From: Cyanothece sp. UBA12306
Lineage (GTDB): Bacteria; Cyanobacteriota; Cyanobacteriia; Cyanobacteriales; Microcystaceae
NCBI GenBank assembly: GCA_003448685.1
Contig: DLXW01000320.1
Coordinates: forward strand, 1-5,946
Reading direction: 5' to 3'
DNA: 5,946 nucleotides
Shown: positions 1 to 5,354 of the stretch, piece after piece
How positions within the stretch are numbered: position 1 is the stretch's first letter
Layout: the number at the start of each line of letters is the position of its first letter
The notes under the pieces: model-generated
The model's database searches: none
What the model was told of the DNA's origin: nothing
Seen by the model: only the letters and a program-made list of their open reading frames with translations
Program-made: the position numbers and the translations under genes

Positions 1-18
1 ACGGGGTTGTCACCCCGT
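1..18 (-). terminator. GC-rich hairpin, possible terminator of the small minus-strand gene
   Basis: Positions 1-7 (ACGGGGT) and 12-18 (ACCCCGT) are perfect reverse complements around a 4-base loop (TGTC), giving a stable 7-bp stem. The stop codon of the 28-aa minus-strand gene (10-12) lies at the loop/stem junction, so this would be the 3' end of that transcript. The T-run needed for an intrinsic terminator would lie left of the window and cannot be seen. Read on the plus strand, the bases after the stem (GAGATAATTT) are not a T-run, so a plus-strand terminator is less likely. Confidence 0.45.
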
Positions 19-96
19 GAGATAATTTAGATAAACCCCTCCAATAATAGTCATAGTGGCAATTCCAATCAGGATATAAACTAGATAAGATTTCAA
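10..96 (-). CDS. Small single-span membrane protein, 28 aa, unidentified
   Basis: A 28-codon frame begins with TTG at 96 and ends with TGA at 10-12. The product begins MKSYLVYILIGIATM and ends GGVYLNYLTG, so it is one hydrophobic helix (about residues 4-23) with a lysine at the N-terminus and almost no soluble part. The start is supported by a strong Shine-Dalgarno site (AAGGAG, 104-109 on the complement) 7 bases upstream and by a perfect TATAAT box further upstream. A GC-rich hairpin sits at its stop. The size matches the tiny one-helix subunits of cyanobacterial photosystem, cytochrome b6f or NDH-1 complexes, but the sequence matches none of those I can recall, so no name is given. It lies 89 bases downstream of the ClC gene on the same strand and could be read from it, though it seems to have its own promoter. 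Confidence 0.55.
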   Translation of the reverse strand: MKSYLVYILIGIATMTIIGGVYLNYLTG

Positions 97-130
97 AATA
101 TCTCTCCTTTTTTACAGTATTTTCATTATC

Positions 131-136
131 ATTATA
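131..136 (-). promoter_or_regulatory. -10 box for the 28-aa gene
   Basis: The complement of ATTATA reads TATAAT, a perfect -10 hexamer, about 34 bases upstream of the TTG start. That predicts transcription beginning near 124 and a short leader containing the Shine-Dalgarno site. No good -35 hexamer is seen 16-19 bases further upstream, so it may depend on an activator or on another sigma factor. Confidence 0.4.
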
Positions 137-154
137 ACGTTTCTCATGTATCCC

Positions 155-189
155 TAACTATTAACTATTAACTATTAACTATTAACTAT
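155..189. repeat. Heptamer tandem array, (TAACTAT)x5
   Basis: Five perfect head-to-tail copies of TAACTAT fill 155-189. Such short tandemly repeated heptamers are a known feature of cyanobacterial genomes. The array overlaps the last base-triplet of the ClC gene: its TAG stop (complement of 186-188) is formed by the repeat, so array growth or loss would occur right at the end of the reading frame. Copy number of such arrays usually varies between strains. Confidence 0.9.
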
Positions 190-2816
190 AAAGCTCCTCG
201 CACTAAAATTACAGTGCTATTAACCTGTTTAGCGATCGCTTTGGGGATATTACCGTGAATTACCTGTTCTAAAAGTCCTTCTCGACTGACCCCTAACATA
301 ACCACATCGCAGGTTTCAGCCGCCGCTAAATGGATAACTGCATCGGCCACCGACTGAGAACGAACGGGTAAAGGAATTACAGGGCGGCCAATAGTAGTTT
401 TTAAAGCTTGGGCATTGTGTTCCAAGGCTTGATAGTCAGGGAGATTCCCAGAAGGGGAAAACACCTTACAAAGCCAAATAATCGGCGATCGAGGACGATT
501 ATATAAAGCGGTTAGGCCAGGCAACAATTCTAAGGCTCGTTGGGCATTTGGTCCTCCGGCGATGGGAATTAACCAAGTAGTATCCTTATTCAAATTGTGG
601 GGATAATTTTCCTCACGGTTGCCCCATTTCACTAAGACCAATTCACAAGAAGCTTTACGGATCAAAATATCAGTAATTTGACCAAAAACTGCCCCAGGAG
701 TCCCCGTTTCTCCTTTCCATTCCATGACCATTAATTTGATGTGCCGTTCGCGAATGGTATCTAAAATCCCTTGAGCGATATCATGGGCTACCCGAACTTG
801 AGTATGAACAGGAATGTTCTGATGACGACCCAATCGTTCCATGCGATGGAGTAAGTGGCGACTATGTTGGGTGTGAATCAAAGTTTGGGCTGGTTTATTA
901 TGTTTCGGGACTTTAATCACCTGTAAACATTCTAATTCATCGTTTTGTTGATGAGCGATCGCTGCTCCAATTTGAAATAAGTCAGTTGCTGTTTCTGGAT
1001 TAACCAAAGGGAGCAAAATTCGTCCTTGTCCGATGGCCGGTGCGCGGGTTTGATAGGCGATGTAAGAAGGTTCTGGGATAGCTTCATCGAGAGTAGAATC
1101 ACTACCTTCAAGTTGATTAGCTTCGACGCGAATAATATCGGTACGGGTAATAATGCCGACTAATTTATTACCTTCGGTTACGGGAAGACGGGATAATTGA
1201 TAGCGATTGAGTAAATAGAGAACGTCACTCAAAAAGGCATCTGGTTCTACTGAAATGGGACGGGGAGTCATAAACTGTTTGAGGGGTGTTTCCCCTGAAA
1301 GCTTAGCTGAGTTAGCTACATCAGTTTGGGTGACAATGCCCACTAATTTACCCTGTTCCATCACAGGAAAACCCCGATGACTCGATAAAGACATCGCCTG
1401 AATCACCTCATCTAAGATTAAGTCACTCGGCAAAGTTTCCACCTGGGACTTCATCACATCTGCTGCCGTAAGTTGGGAGAGAAAATCTTGAGTAGTGGGA
1501 GTATCATTGACGTAAATGCCCCTAGCTTTGAGCATTTGTTCGTATAAAGACCCCCGCGAGAAACTTTCGGCTACCACATAGGAAACGGCGCAAGTCACCA
1601 TTAACGGTAAAACTAAATTAAAATTAGCATTCAATTCAAAGACAATAACAATGGCTGTCACCGGAACTCTTACTACTGCTGAAAAAAAGCCCCCCATTCC
1701 TGCGAGGGCAAAAGTAGACTGACTTCCTGTTGCTGTCATTAATTCTTCCACATTGCCCACCATGTAACCTAAAGCTGAACCTAAAACCAGGGTTGGTGCA
1801 AATAAACCCCCTGGGGCATTAGAACTATAGGCCAAAATTGTGAGAATAAAATGGGCAACAAAAGCTAGTAAAATCTTATCTCCACTCAATTCTCCCCTGA
1901 CTAAAAAGGTGCGCAGTCCGGCATTATCTTGGAAAAAGGGGGGTAAGAAAGAAATTATTCCGCCAGAAATCATGGCAATTAATCCCATGCGCCAAGATAA
2001 GGGCAATTTGAGGCGATTTTGGATGGCTAAACTCAGGAGTAAACCTTGTTTAAATAATGCCCCGAGAAATCCAGCTAGAATCCCTAATAATAAGTAAAAG
2101 GGTATTTCCGTCACAGAAAAACTAATATTAGGTAGATTCAATAAAGAAGGAGCAAAAGACAGAGAGGGAGACTCAAAAATCAAAGAGACTACTGCCCCTG
2201 TGAAAGAGGCGACAATAGCGGTTTGTAGGGTTAAACCAGACACATCTCGCATTAATTCTTCCACCACGAACAAAACTCCAGCAATGGGAGTACCAAAACC
2301 TGCTGCTAGTCCTGCTGCTGCCCCTGCTGCAATCATTTGTCGTCGATGTTCGGGGGAAGTGGGAACCCAACTACTCAATTGGGCCGCCAAAGCTGCCCCA
2401 ACATGAATGGTCGGGGCCCGACGGCCGAGGGTTAATCCTGCCCCCAAAACCATTATTGTCCCTATCAATTTAACCACTACCACCCGTAGGGATAGGGGAA
2501 CCGGATAACGGGCTAAGGCAGCTTTGACTTGTGTAATACCTCCCCCGGCAGCAGTGGGAGAACTTTGTTCAATCAACCATCCAGCAATCCACCCGAAAAT
2601 GAACCCCCCCAAAGGAAGAATCCAGATTGCTCCAAAACGATTAGCCAGAGTAACACGCCATCCTCCTATCCAACCAACCCCTTCTTTAAGAATTAGGGCA
2701 GCTATTCCTGAGAGTAATCCTAATAGACAAGCTTCTACGAAGGCATAGCGCGAATCGGTGGCACTAAGTCCCAAATTACTCGATTTCAACCACTGAGAAA
2801 GGCGTTTTAAAATCAA
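186..2816 (-). CDS. ClC-family chloride channel/antiporter with CBS pair and tandem USP-like domains
   Basis: This 876-aa inner-membrane protein moves anions, probably chloride. Residues about 25-420 form the ClC core: the GSGIP-type loop reads GGGIT (91-95), the gating loop reads GRRAP (131-135), then LFVVEE (182-187) and PGGLFAP (335-341). Two CBS domains follow (about 451-503 and 512-565), which in other ClCs bind adenine nucleotides and set activity. Two USP-like domains complete it (about 597-731 and 746-873). The gating glutamate of E. coli ClC (E148) is replaced by Arg133, Ser107 by Gly92 and Tyr445 by Phe399, while the inner glutamate pair E186/E187 is kept; the coupling of anion to proton is therefore uncertain. 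The start is TTG at 2816, since an in-frame TAA lies seven codons upstream and no ATG intervenes; its Shine-Dalgarno site is weak and a start a few codons in is possible. A -10 box lies about 32 bases upstream. Confidence 0.95.
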   Translation of the reverse strand: MILKRLSQWLKSSNLGLSATDSRYAFVEACLLGLLSGIAALILKEGVGWIGGWRVTLANRFGAIWILPLGGFIFGWIAGWLIEQSSPTAAGGGITQVKAALARYPVPLSLRVVVVKLIGTIMVLGAGLTLGRRAPTIHVGAALAAQLSSWVPTSPEHRRQMIAAGAAAGLAAGFGTPIAGVLFVVEELMRDVSGLTLQTAIVASFTGAVVSLIFESPSLSFAPSLLNLPNISFSVTEIPFYLLLGILAGFLGALFKQGLLLSLAIQNRLKLPLSWRMGLIAMISGGIISFLPPFFQDNAGLRTFLVRGELSGDKILLAFVAHFILTILAYSSNAPGGLFAPTLVLGSALGYMVGNVEELMTATGSQSTFALAGMGGFFSAVVRVPVTAIVIVFELNANFNLVLPLMVTCAVSYVVAESFSRGSLYEQMLKARGIYVNDTPTTQDFLSQLTAADVMKSQVETLPSDLILDEVIQAMSLSSHRGFPVMEQGKLVGIVTQTDVANSAKLSGETPLKQFMTPRPISVEPDAFLSDVLYLLNRYQLSRLPVTEGNKLVGIITRTDIIRVEANQLEGSDSTLDEAIPEPSYIAYQTRAPAIGQGRILLPLVNPETATDLFQIGAAIAHQQNDELECLQVIKVPKHNKPAQTLIHTQHSRHLLHRMERLGRHQNIPVHTQVRVAHDIAQGILDTIRERHIKLMVMEWKGETGTPGAVFGQITDILIRKASCELVLVKWGNREENYPHNLNKDTTWLIPIAGGPNAQRALELLPGLTALYNRPRSPIIWLCKVFSPSGNLPDYQALEHNAQALKTTIGRPVIPLPVRSQSVADAVIHLAAAETCDVVMLGVSREGLLEQVIHGNIPKAIAKQVNSTVILVRGAL
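232..239. repeat. HIP1 palindrome
   Basis: GCGATCGC, the highly iterated palindrome of many cyanobacteria, lies inside the last USP-like domain of the ClC gene. Confidence 0.9.
955..962. repeat. HIP1 palindrome
   Basis: A second GCGATCGC copy lies inside the first USP-like domain of the ClC gene, near codons 619-621. Confidence 0.9.
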
Positions 2817-2847
2817 ATGAAGCTTTTTTACTATTTACTACTAAAGT

Positions 2848-2853
2848 ATTATA
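2848..2853 (-). promoter_or_regulatory. -10 box for the ClC gene
   Basis: The complement reads TATAAT, a perfect -10 hexamer about 32 bases before the TTG start, predicting a leader of about 25 bases. The hexamer 17 bases upstream (TGTAGA) is a poor -35 match, so the promoter call rests on the -10 box and its position. Confidence 0.4.
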
Positions 2854-2940
2854 GATTAAGGACAAGGCTCTCTACAGATAGATATTTAATATAGCTCAGA
2901 ACTATTGAATCTATTGTTTAGTCTGTTTCGATTTAGCCGA

Positions 2941-2997
2941 GGAAATTTAACTATTTTTTTCTTTTTATAGGTGACATTAGTTACCTCATGAATTTCC
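2941..2997. repeat. Nested inverted repeat in the divergent intergenic region
   Basis: Outer arms GGAAATT (2941-2947) and AATTTCC (2991-2997) are perfect reverse complements 43 bases apart. Between them AGGTGAC (2969-2975) and GTTACCT (2980-2986) pair around a 4-base loop with one G-T mismatch. No T-run follows on either strand, so it is not an ordinary terminator. It may be an operator for a regulator of one or both divergent genes, or chance in AT-rich DNA. Confidence 0.3.
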
Positions 2998-3021
2998 AAT
3001 CTCTCACTTGTAGTACAGCCT

Positions 3022-3051
3022 TTGGGTCTTCAGATTAATTTGAGTTAAAAT
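3022..3051 (+). promoter_or_regulatory. Candidate promoter for the three-gene membrane group
   Basis: TTGGGT (3022-3027) and TAAAAT (3046-3051) are 18 bases apart and match the sigma-70 consensus at 3 and 5 of 6 positions. Transcription would start near 3058, about 20 bases before the first ATG. The surrounding DNA is very AT-rich, so chance matches are common. Confidence 0.3.
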
Positions 3052-3078
3052 ATAAAAAATTGCTTAGGTAATATAGTT

Positions 3079-3285
3079 ATGAGTAATATCCCTGACCAGG
3101 AAGTGCGCAAAACTGCCAATAAATTGCGTGTTATGCCCTATATAATTTTGGGTTTTCTGGTTTTTTATCTAAATTCTCTGGCTTCCTTTAACTATTTTTT
3201 TAAGGGCTATATGATTTTACTTGAATGTCAAGCTGGAATTGTTGGAATTTATTTTTTATTACGCTATCTTAAACCTAAGTTTTAA
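3079..3285 (+). CDS. Small two-span membrane protein, 68 aa, unidentified
   Basis: The product has a short charged N-terminus (MSNIPDQEVRKTANKLR), a first membrane span about residues 19-36 (starting MPYIILGFLVFYL), a short loop, a second span about 43-61 (ending GIVGIYFLL), and a basic tail (RYLKPKF). Basic residues before span 1 and after span 2 suggest that both ends face the cytoplasm. No catalytic motif or family is recognised. The ATG at 3079 has only a weak AGGT Shine-Dalgarno match, common in cyanobacteria. It is the first of three co-directional membrane-protein genes, 54 bases before the TM2-domain gene, and may be co-transcribed with it. Codon use is strongly AT-biased, like its downstream neighbours and unlike the ClC gene. 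Confidence 0.65.
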   Translation: MSNIPDQEVRKTANKLRVMPYIILGFLVFYLNSLASFNYFFKGYMILLECQAGIVGIYFLLRYLKPKF

Positions 3286-3339
3286 GAACAGTTTTTCTAA
3301 AAATATCAATTAAAATAAGCTAAAATTTTCAAGGAGAAC

Positions 3340-3684
3340 ATGAAAAAAAATAGATTTATTGCTATTTTAATAACCTTTTTTGGCGGCGGTTTTGGTCTTC
3401 ATAAGTTTTATCTTAATGAAAATGTTGCTGGAATATTGTATTTAATTTTCTCTTGGACATTTATCCCTAGTATCATCGCTTTTTTTGAGTTCTTAGGCTT
3501 AGTTTTTATGGATGATCAAACATTTGATGCTAAATATAATTATCTTTATCTAACCTCTAATAAAGCCGAATCTTCTAGGGATAAAACAGCAACTTTAGTC
3601 GATCTCAAAAAATTATATGATCAAGGTATTATTACAGCAGAAGAATTTGAAGAAAAACGCAGAAAAATTCTAGATTCTATTTAA
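3340..3684 (+). CDS. TM2-domain protein with C-terminal SHOCT motif
   Basis: This 114-aa protein begins with a TM2 domain: span 1 (about residues 6-20) runs into the diagnostic GGGFGLHKFYL (15-25), then comes span 2 (about 29-57, interrupted near Pro43), with the acidic DD at 58-59. After a polar linker (about 64-85), residues 86-113 form a SHOCT-like helical hairpin, LVDLKKLYDQGIITAEEFEE followed by KRRKIL. SHOCT motifs are short C-terminal modules thought to mediate oligomerisation, often next to membrane segments; their exact role is unknown. The ATG at 3340 follows AAGGAG (3331-3336) by only 3 bases, a tight but convincing Shine-Dalgarno site. The next gene begins 13 bases after its stop, so the two are very likely co-transcribed and may work together. 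Family assignment is firm; function is not known. Confidence 0.88.
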   Translation: MKKNRFIAILITFFGGGFGLHKFYLNENVAGILYLIFSWTFIPSIIAFFEFLGLVFMDDQTFDAKYNYLYLTSNKAESSRDKTATLVDLKKLYDQGIITAEEFEEKRRKILDSI

Positions 3685-3697
3685 TTTCTAATCAATT

Positions 3698-4396
3698 ATG
3701 TCAGATTTATCTAATTACTCCCAAAAGAATCCCCTGTGGTTTTGGTTAGCTTTTATTCCTGTTTTTGGTTGTTTGGCTATTTCCTATGGTGGTAGAAAAC
3801 TGAAAAAAAATAATATTATTTTTTTAGGAATACTGGGATTTATAGCTAGTATTATTATCTATGATTCTTCTTTTATACTGGCAATTTTCTTGTCTCAAAT
3901 AGGAACAGCTTATTATTTGAAAGAACGATGGATAGTTACATCAAGAAACAACCCTACATTTTTTTCAGCTAGAAATACCAGAAATTTAGACAGGATGAAT
4001 CAAGAAAAAATAGATATTAATACTTGTTCTAAAGATGAATTAGTTTATCATCTTAATCTTCCTATTGTTTATGCTAACGATATTGATACTGTGCGTCGTT
4101 CGGGTTATCTGTTTACCCATGTTGAAGAATTACATGAGATTGCAGGATTACCTGAAAACTATATTAAAAAATTAGCTCCATTAGTAACTTTTAGCTATGA
4201 TATTAACAAAGAAATTGATATTTCTTGGCAACGATTAAATAGTTATTCAATCGAACAATTAATTGAGGATGGACTAGAAAAAACCATTGCTCAAAAAATT
4301 GTCGATGAAAGAAACAAGAATGGTATTTATAAGTCAGTAATGGATATCCAAAAACGCACGGAATTACCTATTGACTGTTATCGTCATCTGATTTAA
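3698..4396 (+). CDS. Membrane protein with two ComEA/PsbU-like helix-hairpin-helix modules
   Basis: This 232-aa protein has three N-terminal membrane spans (about residues 13-29, 40-54, 58-74) and a soluble C-terminal half with two helix-hairpin-helix modules. Module 1 (about 105-165) starts with IDINTCSKDEL, the usual 'INLNTAS..EL' opening of ComEA-type domains, and ends with EIAGLPENYIKKLAPLVT. Module 2 (about 176-232) is more divergent (LNSYSIEQLIEDGLEKTIAQ) and stops at the protein end. The canonical LPGIG hairpin, whose glycines contact the DNA backbone, is not conserved in module 1 (LNLPIV), so protein contacts as in PsbU are as likely as DNA binding. The basic loop GRKLKKNN (32-39) suggests that spans 1-2 are joined in the cytoplasm, placing the HHH half in the cytoplasm too. 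No clear Shine-Dalgarno site precedes it; translation may depend on the TM2 gene 13 bases upstream. Confidence 0.78.
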   Translation: MSDLSNYSQKNPLWFWLAFIPVFGCLAISYGGRKLKKNNIIFLGILGFIASIIIYDSSFILAIFLSQIGTAYYLKERWIVTSRNNPTFFSARNTRNLDRMNQEKIDINTCSKDELVYHLNLPIVYANDIDTVRRSGYLFTHVEELHEIAGLPENYIKKLAPLVTFSYDINKEIDISWQRLNSYSIEQLIEDGLEKTIAQKIVDERNKNGIYKSVMDIQKRTELPIDCYRHLI

Positions 4397-4399
4397 AAT

Positions 4400-5083
4400 T
4401 TATTGACTATTAATTATTAATTGATATTCAATTCTAGCTTGTTTTATATCTGGTTGATTAAGATCAATATAGGGAGTACGAGAAACTTCATGAAACCCTA
4501 AACTATGTAATTGAGATAATTCTAACTCAGATACTGCCCAGGGAGGACCTTTTGGTAGATCTTCAGTATCTCTTAAACGAGTCACAATTAGTAAGGTTCC
4601 CCCAGGAGAGACTAAAGCTGCTATAGCCTTAATTACTTCACTTCTAATGTTAACAGGTAATGCTTGAATTGTTCGTGCTTCAAAGACAAAATCAAAAGAT
4701 TGTTGCCAACTAGAATCTAAGGTTAATAAATCAGCAACTAAATAGTTAACAGATGATTCTTGAAACCTTTGATTACACCAAGAAATTGCTGTAGGAGAAA
4801 TATCAAAAGCGGTGACAGTTGCCCCAAGATCAGCTAATTTTTCGGCATCATCTCCTAGTCCACAAGCAATAACTAATGCTTTTTTATTACTAAGATTAGC
4901 GTCTTTTAACCAGTCTTCTAAAGAAGGATGGGGAGTCATTTTTGCCCAAGGTATTTGGGAATGATCCCCTTTAGCATCAATATATAATTTTTCAAACCAT
5001 CCCGTAGGATCATCATTTCTTTGTGCTTCAGAAGCTAATTTCTGCACTTTTTCCATTAAGTTATTGCGCTGTTCTTCGTTCAT
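4400..5083 (-). CDS. Class I SAM-dependent methyltransferase, TPMT-like
   Basis: This soluble 227-aa enzyme should transfer a methyl group from S-adenosylmethionine to a small, still unknown acceptor. Motif I is ALVIACGLGDDAEKLA (69-84) with the GxGxD glycines. FDIS (93-96) supplies the acidic residue that usually binds the ribose, ADLLTL (117-122) the adenine contact, and SPGG (159-162) the later turn. An N-terminal WFEKLY and PWAKMTPHPSLEDWL, and the late GPPW (about 179-182), resemble the thiopurine/halide methyltransferase family, which acts on sulfur compounds or halides. Length is normal for that family. The ATG at 5083 has no strong Shine-Dalgarno site; it is kept because the aromatic N-terminal region precedes motif I as expected. 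It converges on the HHH gene with 3 bases between stops and diverges from the small-gene pair on its other side. Substrate cannot be told from sequence alone. Confidence 0.88.
   Translation of the reverse strand: MNEEQRNNLMEKVQKLASEAQRNDDPTGWFEKLYIDAKGDHSQIPWAKMTPHPSLEDWLKDANLSNKKALVIACGLGDDAEKLADLGATVTAFDISPTAISWCNQRFQESSVNYLVADLLTLDSSWQQSFDFVFEARTIQALPVNIRSEVIKAIAALVSPGGTLLIVTRLRDTEDLPKGPPWAVSELELSQLHSLGFHEVSRTPYIDLNQPDIKQARIEYQLIINSQ
4401..4421. repeat. Degenerate heptamer array
   Basis: TATTGAC, TATTAAT and TATTAAT follow one another without gaps. TATTAAC is a rotated form of the perfect TAACTAT heptamer at 155-189, so this may be a decayed array of the same family. It overlaps the last codons of the methyltransferase gene and lies just after the stop of the HHH gene. 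Confidence 0.45.
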
Positions 5084-5101
5084 AGTAAGTTAACCATTGA
5101 A

Positions 5102-5130
5102 TTGTAAGATTTTAGTCTACATGATAGAAT
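5102..5130 (+). promoter_or_regulatory. Sigma-70-type promoter of the small-gene pair
   Basis: TTGTAA (5102-5107) and TAGAAT (5125-5130) are spaced exactly 17 bases and match consensus at 4 and 5 of 6 positions. Transcription would start near 5137, about 26 bases before the ATG at 5163. The whole gap to the divergent methyltransferase gene is only 79 bases, so this promoter must overlap or adjoin the methyltransferase promoter. Confidence 0.55.
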
Positions 5131-5162
5131 GAAAATTAGGGTGGGTAAGTATAAAATAGACT

Positions 5163-5354
5163 ATGGGAAGAAACAAAGAAAATCGGAAGAAACTACAAGT
5201 TCAGTATAACGCATTACAAGAACATTTAGAGAAAATTGCTAAGGAGAAACTAAAACCGATAGAAAGTCAAGATCAAGGCTTAATTGCTCATTGGGAAAAA
5301 ACAGTAGCAAATTGTCGCCAAAATATAGCAAAACTAGAAAGGAGATTACGTTAA
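5163..5354 (+). CDS. Small basic coiled-coil-like protein, 63 aa, unidentified
   Basis: The product is highly charged and predicted by eye to be two helices: about residues 5-31, rich in Lys and Glu with heptad-like Leu/Ile spacing, and about 38-62, ending KLERRLR. A short linker with Pro32 separates them. By hand count it has 15 Lys/Arg and 8 Asp/Glu, so it is basic. No signal peptide, membrane span or catalytic motif is seen, and I do not recognise the family. It has a good promoter 33-61 bases upstream but a weak Shine-Dalgarno site. Its TAA stop shares one base with the ATG of the next gene, so the two are almost certainly co-expressed and may bind each other. Confidence 0.65.
   Translation: MGRNKENRKKLQVQYNALQEHLEKIAKEKLKPIESQDQGLIAHWEKTVANCRQNIAKLERRLR

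Larger units (their letters stand above)
2817..3078. other. Divergent intergenic region between the ClC and membrane-protein genes
   Basis: These 262 bases separate two genes reading away from each other. I see no credible coding frame and no RNA gene. It holds the -10 box for the ClC gene near its left end, a nested inverted repeat in the middle (2941-2997) preceded by a T-rich run (2953-2967), and an AT-rich candidate promoter for the plus-strand genes near its right end. Positions 2825-2845 resemble degenerate 7-base repeats (TTTTTAC, TATTTAC, TACTAAA), but this is weak. Confidence 0.6.

Noticed and set aside
1840..2748. Several open frames of 65-85 codons on both strands inside the ClC gene
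   Set aside because: All lie within the 876-codon ClC gene in other frames, their products have no family resemblance or sensible domain, and the ClC frame carries clear conserved motifs across the same bases.
2825..2845. Third heptamer array before the ClC gene (TTTTTAC, TATTTAC, TACTAAA)
   Set aside because: Only about two imperfect units in AT-rich DNA; too weak to call a repeat.
2969..2986. Intrinsic terminator in the ClC upstream gap
   Set aside because: The stem has a 4-base loop but no T-run follows it on either strand, and no gene ends here.
3286..3339. Separate promoter for the TM2-domain gene (TAAAAT boxes at 3311 and 3321)
   Set aside because: No -35 hexamer is found at suitable spacing and the AT-rich gap gives TAAAAT by chance; read-through from the upstream gene is simpler.
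5291..5353. Longer N-terminus for the acidic small protein, starting at TTG 5291
   Set aside because: It would overlap the upstream gene by 64 bases, adds a low-complexity basic stretch, and has no Shine-Dalgarno site, whereas ATG 5354 has AAAGGAG and a TAATG overlap.
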